Origin: Actinomadura graeca
GTDB taxonomy: Bacteria > Actinomycetota > Actinomycetes > Streptosporangiales > Streptosporangiaceae
Direction: 5' to 3'
Assembly: GCF_019175365.1 (NCBI RefSeq)
Contig: NZ_CP059572.1
Span: forward strand, 4,650,001 to 4,714,000
Length of the DNA stretch: 64,000 nt
The first letter of the stretch is position 1; every line of letters begins with the position of its first letter. Positions 13,440-21,634 of the stretch are shown here, piece after piece. Both the position numbers and the translations under genes were made by a program. The notes under the pieces are model-generated. The model was not told where the DNA came from and made no database searches. It worked only from the letters and a program-made list of their open reading frames with translations.

Positions 13440-13925
13440 TTGAGCCAGACCGACACCACCGAGGTCGACGTCCAGGCGCTCGAACAGGAAGGCGAGATCG
13501 CCGCCGACTACATCGAGGGCCTGCTGGACATCGGTGACTACGACGGCGACATCGACATGGACGTCGAGGGCGAGCGCGCGATCGTCGCCGTCGTCGGCGG
13601 CTCCCTGGACGAACTGGTCGGCAAGCGCGGTGAGGTCCTGGAGGCGCTGCAGGAGCTGACCCGGCTGGCCGTCCACCGCCAGACCGGCAACCGCACCCGC
13701 CTCATGCTCGACATCGGCGGCTACCGCGAGCGCCGCCGCGCCGAGCTCACCAAGATGGGCACGGACGTCGCCGACGAGGTCAAACAGGGTGGCAAGCCCA
13801 AGCCCCTGGCCCCGATGACCCCGTTCGAACGCAAGGTCGTCCACGACGCGGTCGCCGCCGCGGGCCTGCGCAGCGAGTCCGAGGGCGAGGAGCCCGAGCG
13901 CTACGTCGTCGTCTACCCCGCCTGA
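13440..13925 (+). CDS. jag: Jag/KhpB-type RNA-binding protein (KH and R3H domains)
   Basis: This 161-aa protein pairs a KH-like domain (about residues 30-95, with GSLDELVGKRGEVLEALQELTRLAV) with a C-terminal R3H domain (FERKVVHDAVAAAGLRSESEG). Family members bind RNA and affect cell elongation and division in Gram-positives. The TTG at 13440 is preferred because AAGGAG lies 8 bases upstream. The frame is open further upstream, but that part overlaps yidC. It is the last gene of the rpmH run. In most actinomycetes rsmG follows at once, but here 7.7 kb intervenes. Confidence 0.92.
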   Translation: MSQTDTTEVDVQALEQEGEIAADYIEGLLDIGDYDGDIDMDVEGERAIVAVVGGSLDELVGKRGEVLEALQELTRLAVHRQTGNRTRLMLDIGGYRERRRAELTKMGTDVADEVKQGGKPKPLAPMTPFERKVVHDAVAAAGLRSESEGEEPERYVVVYPA

Positions 13926-14905
13926 CACGCCCGGCACGTCCCCGCCTCCCGGTCGCCCCGCCCCCTGACCGCGCACATCCCGGCCCAGGGGGACCCGCCC
14001 GTCCCCGCCACGCGGGCGAACGCTCCCGCATTCCTGTAATCCGGCCCGCTGCGCGTGGCCGACGCCGATCGTCGTCTCCCACGCGGCGTCGCCCAGGACG
14101 CGACAGCCCCTTCCCAAAGCGATAGACGCCATCGCTCATAGGACACGGCGATCCGGCTGACCAGTGAGCAAGCCACACGCCGCTCGATCTCCCGACGGCT
14201 GCCGTCAATCACGACGATGCCGCCCCGGCCACGAGCGAGCCCGCCACGCATCCTGTACGGCGGCGAGCGCCGCGCGCTGCCATGCAGCGGAACCCACTCT
14301 CCAGATGCCGAACGAGCTCCCCGGTGTGGCTTCTTCCACGCCCTCCGCAAGAACACACCGACTTCTCAGATCGGTGGATGCGTGACGCCGTCAGCGCCAA
14401 GTCCGGACCTGATGTCACCAACTCTGATGACGACGGTCTTCGGTCGAAACCGCCACTGTGAAAGGGTTCCCCTGACGACCGACAGGAACCTCTCCATGAC
14501 CGGACAGACTGCTCCGTTGCCAGCTCGTCACCGCCGTAGGAACCTGCCCCAGACCGTCGCGATCAGAGGCACCGTCTCGCGATCACCTGGTGTCCTGGAG
14601 CACCTCCGAAGCGCACGCGGCGCGGTGCGGCAGGCCTTGGACCTGGACCTCGGACCTGTACCTCGGACGTAGAGCAGCAGTGGGCGCCGCAGTGGCCGGG
14701 CCAGGGCGTCCGCAGCAGTCTCACGCGCAGATTCAGCTGTGACCAGCTCACGGCCACACCGAGAGAAGTAGCGCAACGGAGCCGTCCGTCTCCCTGAAGC
14801 TCATGCGTTGCAAACAGACACACACTAGACATTTGAGTTCCCTTAAGGAACTTCAGATGCTAGGGTCACAGAGTCTCTTGAAGGAACTTCGAAAGGATGA
14901 CGCAG
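13926..14905. other. Gene-poor stretch after jag
   Basis: This roughly 980-bp segment carries no convincing gene on either strand. Its open frames lack ribosome sites and recognisable domains. It marks the left edge of an accessory block that separates jag from rsmG. Base composition seems less GC-biased than the neighbouring genes. The last 70 bp hold repeated AAGGAACTTC motifs, likely controlling the next operon. Confidence 0.5.
14836..14890 (+). promoter_or_regulatory. Candidate operator: AGTTCC palindrome and AAGGAACTTC repeat
   Basis: AGTTCC at 14836-14841 and GGAACT at 14847-14852 form an inverted repeat around CTTAA. The 10-mer AAGGAACTTC occurs at 14845-14854 and again at 14881-14890, 36 bp apart, the second copy ending 16 bases before the reductase start. 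This looks like a repressor-binding arrangement for the three-gene operon. No regulator gene is adjacent apart from the Lrp homologue at the far end. Confidence 0.45.
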
Positions 14906-15499
14906 ATGAGCAAGGTCATTTGCGCCCACGCGGTGTCGGTCGACGGTTACATCACCGGGCGTGACCCTGACGCCGGACGCGGACTGGGTGACGCGACGAT
15001 GCTGTTCGACTGGTACTTCGATGGCGACACGCCCAGCACGGTGTTCGACGGATTCAAGCTGAGCGGACCCAGCGCCCAGATCTTCGACGCCCTCGCCGGA
15101 AACGTCGGCGCGATCGTGGCGGGACGCAACACCTACGACGACTCCGAGCATTTCGGAGGCGGCAGCCCGCACCCGACGGCCCGGTTGTTCGTCCTGAGCC
15201 ACCGGACGGCCCCGCAGATCTCCGACCGGCAGACCCTGGTCACCACCGGTATCCGGGACGCGATCGCGGCGGCCCGGGAGGCCGCAGGCGACAAGAACGT
15301 CGGGCTCATGGGCGGGGGCGTCGTGACCGAGGCGCTGAAGGAGGGACTCGTCGACGAGCTGGTCCTCCACCAGGTGCCCATCCTGCTCGGCGGCGGCCGG
15401 CCCTTCTTCCAGACGCTGCCCGAGCACGTGCAGCTTCACCGGCTCGACGTCATTGCGGCGCCCGGCGTGACCCACCTGCGCTACGAGGTGGCCCGATGA
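14906..15499 (+). CDS. Dihydrofolate reductase-family / RibD C-terminal-type reductase
   Basis: This 197-aa protein resembles the stand-alone RibD C-terminal-domain (DHFR-like) reductases of actinomycetes, which bind NADPH but whose substrates are mostly unknown. It opens with [18 protein letters not shown] and has [14 protein letters not shown] and the nucleotide-binding [35 protein letters not shown]. The ATG at 14906 is preferred over one at 14897 because AAAGGA lies at proper distance only from the former. It overlaps the epimerase gene by 4 bp. It is not expected to be the essential folate enzyme. Confidence 0.85.
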   Translation: MSKVICAHAVSVDGYITGRDPDAGRGLGDATMLFDWYFDGDTPSTVFDGFKLSGPSAQIFDALAGNVGAIVAGRNTYDDSEHFGGGSPHPTARLFVLSHRTAPQISDRQTLVTTGIRDAIAAAREAAGDKNVGLMGGGVVTEALKEGLVDELVLHQVPILLGGGRPFFQTLPEHVQLHRLDVIAAPGVTHLRYEVAR

Positions 15500-16416
15500 T
15501 CCTCGTCACCGGAGGGCTCGGCATGATCGGCGCCCACACCGCCCGCGCGCTCGTCGACCTCGGCCACGAAGTCGTCGTCACGTCCCACCGCCGGACCGAG
15601 GCGCCCTCGTTCCTGGCAGGACGGGTCACCGTGGAACCCCTCGACGTCACCGACCGGGACGCCTTCCTCGCCCTCGCCGACCGCCACCCCATCAGCGACA
15701 TCGTCCACCTTGCCGGGACCATCCCCGACCAGGACCCGGTCCGCTACTTCCGTACCGACACGACCGGTCTGCTGAACGCGCTGGAGGCCGCCCGCACCTG
15801 GGGCGTGCGCAGGTTCGCCGTCGCCAGCAGCCTCGGCGTCTACATCGGCCGGACCGAGACGCGCTGGCATGAGGACCTCGCGCTGCCCACCGTCGACCTG
15901 CCGCACCTGATCATCGCCTTCAAGAAGGCCGTCGAGCCGCTCACCACCCACAGCCTCCAGGGCAGCGGCGTCCAGCCTGTCGTACTCCGGATCGGAAGCA
16001 TCTGGGGACCGTTGATGGACCCGGAATCACCGTTCAACCCCATCCCGCCCTACATCAGCGCGGCTCTGCGCGGGGAGCAGCCGCCGGCGCTGTACGCCGA
16101 CGACGGCGGCGACACCTGCTACGCACCCGACGCCGGGCGTGCCATCGCCCTGCTGACGGCCGCGGGAAGCCTGCAGCACACCACCTACAACGTCTCCAGC
16201 GGCCGACCGTTCACGAACCGCGAACTCGCCGACGCCGTGCGAGAGGTCACCCCAGCCCAGCGTTTCGATCTCCTGCCTGGACGGCCGACCGGCCCCGGCG
16301 AGAACCCCTACCTCGACATCACGCGGCTCTCCCGCGAAACCGGCTTCACTCCCACCTTCGACATGACCACGGCGGTCGCCGACTACGTCGCCTGGCGCGC
16401 CGCCAACCCCCGCTAG
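15496..16416 (+). CDS. NAD-dependent epimerase/dehydratase-like SDR protein
   Basis: This is an extended short-chain dehydrogenase-like protein of 306 aa. The N-terminal Rossmann motif TGGLGMIG is at residues 5-12, followed by an acidic DVTD pocket, HLAGT and VASSLGVY. The usual YxxxK active site is not intact. The segment reads [11 protein letters not shown], with Lys143/Lys144 present but isoleucine at the tyrosine position. The protein may therefore be inactive as a classical epimerase or use another residue. Overlap of its start (ATGA) with the reductase gene and a gap of only 13 bp to the next gene indicate one operon. The substrate cannot be predicted. Confidence 0.85.
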   Translation: MILVTGGLGMIGAHTARALVDLGHEVVVTSHRRTEAPSFLAGRVTVEPLDVTDRDAFLALADRHPISDIVHLAGTIPDQDPVRYFRTDTTGLLNALEAARTWGVRRFAVASSLGVYIGRTETRWHEDLALPTVDLPHLIIAFKKAVEPLTTHSLQGSGVQPVVLRIGSIWGPLMDPESPFNPIPPYISAALRGEQPPALYADDGGDTCYAPDAGRAIALLTAAGSLQHTTYNVSSGRPFTNRELADAVREVTPAQRFDLLPGRPTGPGENPYLDITRLSRETGFTPTFDMTTAVADYVAWRAANPR

Positions 16417-16429
16417 AAGGAGAACACCG

Positions 16430-16813
16430 ATGCTCGACCCCGAAGTGCGCCGCGTCCTCGACGGCACCTCGATCGCACACCTGGCCACCGTCATGCCGGA
16501 CGGCTCGCCCCACACCACCCCCGTCTACGTCGGCGCCCATGGTGACCAGATCGTCTTCTTCACCGGCCCGGGCATGCGCAAAGCCCGCAACCTGCGCCGC
16601 GACCCCCGGCTGGCGTTGTCCATCGCACCGGTCGACAACCCCTTCCAGCCCGTCGTCATTCGCGGACGGGTCGTCGACTGGCTCGACGGCGACAGCGCCT
16701 GGGAGATCATCGACGGCCTGGCCATGAAGTACACCGGCTCGCCCTACCCCCGAGGACAGGAGCGCGTCGTAGCCGTGATCGAACCGGAACGGCAGACCGT
16801 CGGCGTCGCCTGA
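16430..16813 (+). CDS. PPOX-class (F420/FMN) split-barrel oxidoreductase
   Basis: This small 127-aa protein belongs to the pyridoxamine-phosphate-oxidase-like split barrel family. In actinomycetes many short members use coenzyme F420. Its opening, VRRVLDGTSIAHLATVMPDGSPHTTPVYV, and the later GMRKARNLRRDPRLALSI and YTGSPYPRGQERVVAVIEPE are typical. AGAAGGAG precedes the ATG by about 8 bases. As the third gene of the reductase-epimerase operon it may act on the same small molecule. The cofactor is inferred, not shown. Confidence 0.88.
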   Translation: MLDPEVRRVLDGTSIAHLATVMPDGSPHTTPVYVGAHGDQIVFFTGPGMRKARNLRRDPRLALSIAPVDNPFQPVVIRGRVVDWLDGDSAWEIIDGLAMKYTGSPYPRGQERVVAVIEPERQTVGVA

Positions 16814-16850
16814 CCAGCCCCGAGAGGCGCACCACCAACGGCCCGCGTCC

Positions 16851-17303
16851 TCAGGTGGGAAGTGGACGGTCGCTCACGATGTGCTTCATGACGAGAGTGG
16901 AGTTCAACCGCTGCACGCCCGGCAGTGCCGACAGCACATCGTCTTCCAACTCCTGGTAGGCGGTCAGGTCCGCTGTGACGATACGCAGCAGATAGTCAGG
17001 GTCCCCGAAGAGCCGCTGAGCCTGCACCACCTCCGGCACCTGGGCGACGGCGGCCTCGAAGCCGAGCAAGGTCTCGCGGTCCTCCTGGCGCATGGTCACG
17101 AACACCAACGCCTGGAACGTGAGACCGAGCGCGGTGGGATTGACCACCGCCCGATAGCCGCGGATGGTCCCGTCGCGTTCCAACTCCCTCAGCCGCCGAT
17201 GGCACGGCGACACGCTGAGCCCGACTCGCGCCGCCAACTCCGTGATCGTTAGGCGACCGTCCTCCTGAAGCGCAGCAAGGATCTTCCGATTGATCGCATC
17301 CAT
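16851..17303 (-). CDS. Lrp/AsnC-family transcriptional regulator
   Basis: This 150-aa regulator has an N-terminal winged helix-turn-helix (AINRKILAALQEDGRLTITELAARVGLSVSPCHRRLRELE) and a C-terminal amino-acid-sensing RAM domain (LGLTFQALVFVTMRQ... to LVMKHIVSD). It reads away from the LysE-type exporter across a 109-bp gap. This divergent pair is a common arrangement in which an Lrp protein senses an amino acid and controls its export. Its stop is 37 bp from the convergent PPOX gene. Confidence 0.93.
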   Translation of the reverse strand: MDAINRKILAALQEDGRLTITELAARVGLSVSPCHRRLRELERDGTIRGYRAVVNPTALGLTFQALVFVTMRQEDRETLLGFEAAVAQVPEVVQAQRLFGDPDYLLRIVTADLTAYQELEDDVLSALPGVQRLNSTLVMKHIVSDRPLPT

Positions 17304-17412
17304 ATAGAAGATCCTTCCACTACAGGCGCGCTATCGAGCAAAAGTTAGAACCATCTTCGCGCTGATCGAAAGTATCCTCCCCTCAACTGCCGTTTCGGGG
17401 GAGGTTGTACTC

Positions 17413-20400
17413 ATGGCCGTCGGTTCCCTGCTCGCTTTCTGGACGGTCGCCCTGCTGCTCATCGTCGTCCCGGGGGCGGACTGGGCGTTCATCATCAGCG
17501 CCGGACTACGAGGCCGCTCGGTGCTCTCGGCGGTCGGCGGGCTGGTCGTCGGCTACGCCCTGGTCACCCTTGTCGTCGCAGCCGGCGTCGGCGCCCTCGT
17601 CGCTGGATCCCCCGCTCTGCTGACCGGCCTGACGATCGTCGGTGGCCTCTACCTGATGTGGCATGGCGCAACGACCTTCGTACAGCCCGCGTCCCCTCAC
17701 CCAGCCAAATCCGACAACCCACCAGACAACGCCTCGCGGCCAGCATCCGCCACCGCGACGCACCAGATACCGGCGCCCCCGGCGCCGAGCACCATGTCGC
17801 CTCGGGCATCGCGACCCGCGTCGAGTACCGCTTCGCCGACCCTGGGGAACATCTCCTTGCTCACGGCGCCGGGTACCGTACCGCCTACCACGCTGCGAAC
17901 GACGTCGGAAGCCGCGCCGCATGGCCCGCGCACAAAGTCGGGCCCTGCGACGCGCGCGGTGTCGCACCGTCTTCCGCCGTCGAGCCTCGTGCCCCGGACG
18001 GTGTCTGGTGTCGCCTTGCGCCCAATGTCGCCTACCACCTCACGCTTGGCGTCGGACACCGCGTTGCCTACGTTGAACACCGGGTTGCGTGCCCTGCGGA
18101 CGCGGTCGAGCTCGATGTTGCGCGGGATGTGGAGCGGTGCTTTGCCGCCGTTGAGCATCGTGTCGCCGACAAACCCTGGTGTCACCTTGCGTCCGAGGTG
18201 GCCGATCACCTTCCGCTCGGTAATGAGCACCGCGCTGCGTAGCCTGCGCGGGTGGTCGAGCTCTGTGTTGCGTGGGATGTGGAGCGGCGCTTCGCCGGCG
18301 TTGAGCTTCGTGTCGCCGATGGACTGTGGTGTCGCGTTGCGTCCAAGGTCGCCCAGTACCTCCCGCTCGGTGATGAGCACCGCGCTGCTTACCGTGTCGG
18401 GCTCCGCGTTGCGCAGCCTGCGCGCGAAGTCGGGTGCCGCGACGCGCGCGGTGTCGGGCATCGCCTCGCGGCCGACGTCCGGTACCGCCTTGCGTCCGAC
18501 GACGTCGAGCACCGCGTCGCGGCCAGCGTCGAACGCCGCCTTGCGGCTGCCGTCGGGTACAGCATCGCGGTCAGCGTTGAGCACCATGTCCCGGACAGCG
18601 TCGATTACTTCACCGCGTATCGCGTGGCTGATCGTCTCGCGGCCCACGTCGGATACCGCTTCGCGGACCATAAGGAACGTCCCCTTGCCCAGGGCGCCGG
18701 GTACCGCGTCGTGTGGCCAGCGCACGAGATCGGACACTGTCTCGCGCGCGCCGTCGGCTACCGCGTCGCGAACGCCGTGGGGTACCGCGTCGCGTGGCCT
18801 GCGCGCGAGGTCGGACACTGTCTCGCGCGCGCCGTCGGCTACCGCGTCGCGAACGCCGTGGGGTACCGCGTCGCGTGGCCTGCGCGCGAGTTTGGACGCT
18901 GCGTCGCGCGCGTCGTCGAGCGCTGCGTCGCGGTCCGCATCGAGCACCGCGTTGCGACTGACGTCCGTCACCGCTTGGCGGTGGACGTCGAGTGCCGCCG
19001 TGCGCGCGTTGTCGGGCATTACGCGGCGGTCGGCGTTGACCACCGCGTCGAGCATGGTGTCGAGGACCATGTCGCGCCCGACGTCGCGCACCGTGTCGCG
19101 GCCCGCACCGGGTACCGCTTGTCCGGCGGTGTGGGGAAGCCCCCTGCGTATTGTGACGGGTACCGCGTCGCCTGGCCTGCGCGCGAAGTCAGCCACTCTG
19201 TCACACGCGAAGACGGAAGCTGCGTGCGCACCGTCGAGCATCAGTTTGCGGCCAGCGTCGAGCGCTGCGCTGCGGTTGACGTCCATTGCCGCTTGGCGGT
19301 GGGCGTCGAGCGCTGCCTTGCGCGCGTTGCCGTGCATCGCGCCGCGGTCGGCGTTGACCACCGCGTCGGGCATGGTGTCGAGCACCTCGTTCCGCTCGAC
19401 GTCGCGCGCCACGTCGCAGCCAGTGTTGGGTACCGCTTGGCGGACGGTGGGGGGCGGCCTCTTGCGTATCGTGTCGGGCTCCGTGTCGCGTGGCCTGTGC
19501 GCGAGGTCGGACGCTGCGTCGCGCGCGTCGTCGAGCGCTGCGTCGCAGCCAGTGTTGGGTACCGCTTGGCGGACGGTGTGGGGCGGCCTCTTGCGTATCG
19601 TGTCGGGCTCCGTGTCGCGTGGCCTGTGCGCGAAGTCGAGCGCTGCGTCGCGCGCGTCGTCGAGCGCTGCGTCGCGGTCCGTGTCGAGCGCCGCGTTGCG
19701 ACTGACAGTCGTTACCGCCTGGCGGTGGGCGTCGAGCGCTGCCTTGCGCGCGTTGCCGTGCATCGCGCCGCGGTCGGCGTCGATTGCTGCGCCGCGCATG
19801 CTGTCGCGCCCGACGTCGCGCATCGTTTCGCGGCCAGTGTTGGGTACCGCTCGGCGGACGGTGTGGAGCAGCTCCCTGCGTACCGTGGCGGGTACCGCAT
19901 CGCGTGGCTTGCGCGTGGAGTCGGGCGCTCTGTCGCGCGCGGTGTGGGGCACCGCCTTGCGGCTGACGTCGGGCACTGCGTTGCAGTTGGGGTCGGCTAC
20001 CGCGTTCCGGTCGAAGTCGGGTGTCGTGTTGCGAACGGGTCGAGGTGCCGTGCTGCGGCCGGCATCGGGCAGAGTTTTGTACTTCGTCCTGGGGAGACGG
20101 CTGCGACCCTCCTTTGTTTGGTATGGCACTTTTGTTACGAGCCCGCCCGGGGTGTCGTGTGGTGGCTCGGCTGATTTGCCGGGCGTGATGGTGGGCGGGT
20201 CTCTGCGGGATGAATCGGTTGACGGGATGTGCGGCTTTCAGGGCGAAGGGGGGCCTGGCCTGCCGTCCGGGGATCTGCTTGAAGCAGTGAGCGACGCGGA
20301 CAGGAGCGCTGACCGGAGAGCTTTCTTGCGTGGGATCGGTGTCAGCGGGCTTAACCCCAAGGGATTGTTGATCTTCCTCGCGTTGCTTCCCCAGTTCACG

Positions 20401-20625
20401 GACGCGGGCGGCTCGTGGCCGATCGCCGTGCAGATCGGCGTGCTTGGGTCGGCCTTCATGGCCACGTGCGCCTTGTTCTACCTGTGCTTGGGCACGCTTA
20501 CGCGCACGGCTCTGCACTCGCGGCCCGCTGCGGCGCGTCTGATCAGCCGGTTGTCGGGCACTGCCATGGTCGGCATCGGAGCGTGGCTACTGATTGATCA
20601 CCTCGTGGGCCAGGCTCTGGGCTGA
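17413..20625 (+). CDS. LysE/RhtB-type amino-acid exporter with a giant in-frame repeat insertion
   Basis: The ends are a normal LysE-family exporter. Residues 1-95 carry the first three membrane segments (WTVALLLIVVPGADWAFIIS, a VVGYALVTLVV helix and LTIVGGLYLMWHGA). Residues about 970-1070 carry the last three (GLNPKGLLIFLALLPQF, ALFYLCLGTL, MVGIGAWLLIDHL). Family members are about 205 aa, but here the frame runs 1070 codons. Some 860 residues of Ser/Thr/Ala/Arg-rich octapeptide repeats (such as SATASRTP) fill the loop between segments three and four. The frame is never broken. The gene could encode a transporter with an enormous loop, or be a disrupted exporter whose insertion happens to lack stops. 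It is divergent from an Lrp regulator. Confidence 0.75.
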   Translation: MAVGSLLAFWTVALLLIVVPGADWAFIISAGLRGRSVLSAVGGLVVGYALVTLVVAAGVGALVAGSPALLTGLTIVGGLYLMWHGATTFVQPASPHPAKSDNPPDNASRPASATATHQIPAPPAPSTMSPRASRPASSTASPTLGNISLLTAPGTVPPTTLRTTSEAAPHGPRTKSGPATRAVSHRLPPSSLVPRTVSGVALRPMSPTTSRLASDTALPTLNTGLRALRTRSSSMLRGMWSGALPPLSIVSPTNPGVTLRPRWPITFRSVMSTALRSLRGWSSSVLRGMWSGASPALSFVSPMDCGVALRPRSPSTSRSVMSTALLTVSGSALRSLRAKSGAATRAVSGIASRPTSGTALRPTTSSTASRPASNAALRLPSGTASRSALSTMSRTASITSPRIAWLIVSRPTSDTASRTIRNVPLPRAPGTASCGQRTRSDTVSRAPSATASRTPWGTASRGLRARSDTVSRAPSATASRTPWGTASRGLRASLDAASRASSSAASRSASSTALRLTSVTAWRWTSSAAVRALSGITRRSALTTASSMVSRTMSRPTSRTVSRPAPGTACPAVWGSPLRIVTGTASPGLRAKSATLSHAKTEAACAPSSISLRPASSAALRLTSIAAWRWASSAALRALPCIAPRSALTTASGMVSSTSFRSTSRATSQPVLGTAWRTVGGGLLRIVSGSVSRGLCARSDAASRASSSAASQPVLGTAWRTVWGGLLRIVSGSVSRGLCAKSSAASRASSSAASRSVSSAALRLTVVTAWRWASSAALRALPCIAPRSASIAAPRMLSRPTSRIVSRPVLGTARRTVWSSSLRTVAGTASRGLRVESGALSRAVWGTALRLTSGTALQLGSATAFRSKSGVVLRTGRGAVLRPASGRVLYFVLGRRLRPSFVWYGTFVTSPPGVSCGGSADLPGVMVGGSLRDESVDGMCGFQGEGGPGLPSGDLLEAVSDADRSADRRAFLRGIGVSGLNPKGLLIFLALLPQFTDAGGSWPIAVQIGVLGSAFMATCALFYLCLGTLTRTALHSRPAAARLISRLSGTAMVGIGAWLLIDHLVGQALG
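17780..20060 (+). repeat. 24-bp tandem repeat array (minisatellite) inside the exporter gene
   Basis: This is about 2.3 kb of degenerate 24-bp units, roughly 95 copies. Read in the frame offset from the exporter, they give an octapeptide close to V-G-Y-R-V-A-x-x or V-E-H-R-V-A-x-D. In the exporter frame they give xxTASRxx, and on the minus strand R-D-A-V-P-D-x-x. Some units are 33 bp, encoding WPAREVGRC-like variants. Higher-order copies exist. One 81-bp block beginning near 18729 recurs exactly near 18810, and a CAGCCAGTGTTGGGTACC block near 19417 recurs about 129 bp later. The array is open in one plus frame and in a minus frame for over 800 codons. Confidence 0.9.
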
Positions 20626-20933
20626 GGGCGGCGGCCGCGGGGCCGGAGGGTGAGAGGCCCGTGGGGTGATGTCGTCGCGACGCTGCGGTTGCTCCCGGGG
20701 TGAAGAACAGCGGCACTGTTGTGATGCACCTGGTGTGGGTGCTCGCCCTCGCGGACGAGGGCAATGGCCTCGCCGTCCAGGCCGCGGGGGCTGCTGATCG
20801 GAATGGGTGGGATCCTGCGAGAGCGGTGGGAGGGCGGCGATGAGGCTGGTTGTGGTTGGTAGTCCCTGGGGGGTGCTGCGGAAGGCGTTCGGGCTCATGT
20901 GTCAATGGTCGGGGCTGGCGGAGATGCCGGGAA

Positions 20934-20956
20934 GTAGAACGGAATTCTGTGGATAG
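20934..20956 (+). repeat. Dispersed 23-bp element, copy 1
   Basis: GTAGAAC is followed by four bases (GGAA) and TTCTGTGGATAG. It matches two other copies in this window at GTAGAAC and TTCTGTGGATA. It contains an imperfect AGAAC/ATTCT dyad and a TGTGGATAG resembling a DnaA box. It lies in the gap after the exporter gene. Confidence 0.6.
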
Positions 20957-20962
20957 GCATGG

Positions 20963-21045
20963 GCAGGGACCCCGTGTCCTGGCCGATACGGGGTCCCTGC
21001 GGAGCTCGGTGTGTACCGCCGCCCACTACACACCGAGCCGGTTTT
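20963..21045. terminator. Two adjacent transcription-terminator hairpins
   Basis: GCAGGGACCCCGT at 20963-20975 pairs perfectly with ACGGGGTCCCTGC at 20988-21000. GCTCGGTGTGTA at 21004-21015 pairs with TACACACCGAGC at 21027-21038, followed by CGGTTTT. They lie just beyond the stop of the minus-strand DUF6458 gene and downstream of the exporter, so they can serve both directions. Confidence 0.75.
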
Positions 21046-21048
21046 CGC

Positions 21049-21498
21049 CTACCTTCGTCCGCGTCCGCGTGGGATTCGGCGAGTGTTGGACGCGACCGAC
21101 GTGGTGTTCTGCTCTGCCGGATCCTGGGCGAGGGCGGGATCCTGCGCGTAGGCCGGATCCTGGGCCAGGTGTCCGTGGGATGTGGCCTCGTCCGCCGGGT
21201 GCTCGATCACCCGCTCGACACGCTGGGCCGGGCCGCCGCCGGGTGGCGGGTCCTGAATGATGTGCTCTTCGCGGACGATCGTCCCCGGCTCGTCGCCATA
21301 TGCCGGGTCCGTGCCGACCACTCGACCGGCGCGACGCCGGGGGCGGGTGTACTTGAGAGTGAAGCCCATACTGATCAGCCCGACCAGGATCAGGATCCAG
21401 CCGACCAGGTGAATGTCAACGCCGCTGAGATCGACGCGAAGGGCGAACGCGAGGATCGCGCCGAGGGCGATGAACGCAAGACTGACTCCGATTCCCAT
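21049..21498 (-). CDS. DUF6458 family small membrane protein
   Basis: This 149-aa protein has two N-terminal membrane segments (GIGVSLAFIALGAILAFAL and IHLVGWILILVGLISMGFTL) joined by VDLSGVD. That pattern is typical of DUF6458 proteins found widely in actinomycetes. A basic stretch (KYTRPRRRAGR) and a polar cytoplasmic tail follow, with short AQDPA repeats near residues 110-128. CGGAAGGAG lies just upstream of the ATG at 21498. The function is unknown. It is divergent from rsmG. Confidence 0.8.
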   Translation of the reverse strand: MGIGVSLAFIALGAILAFALRVDLSGVDIHLVGWILILVGLISMGFTLKYTRPRRRAGRVVGTDPAYGDEPGTIVREEHIIQDPPPGGGPAQRVERVIEHPADEATSHGHLAQDPAYAQDPALAQDPAEQNTTSVASNTRRIPRGRGRR

Positions 21499-21634
21499 GT
21501 GCCGGAGCTCCTTCCGGGGGGAGGCGGGGTGACACTGATCCTCCCTCTACCCGTAGTGCGGCGAATATGCGGAGGGGTAGGCGGTCCTGACCATCTCGCA
21601 AGGGTCAGGTGGTCTCTGGGCTGGGACGTTTCGT

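Larger units (their letters stand above)
20626..21048. other. Intergenic region between exporter and DUF6458 gene
   Basis: This 423-bp region has no credible gene. It contains one copy of the dispersed 23-bp element at 20934-20956, then two strong hairpins (20963-21000 and 21004-21038) that terminate the converging genes. Confidence 0.6.

Noticed and set aside
17780..20060. CRISPR array
   Set aside because: Units are contiguous 24-bp degenerate copies without unique spacers, and no cas gene is nearby.
17697..20129. 810-codon minus-strand repeat protein
   Set aside because: Regular octapeptide is a consequence of the 24-bp unit. The exporter ends on the plus strand favour the other strand, and no ribosome site was found. 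Kept only as a finding.
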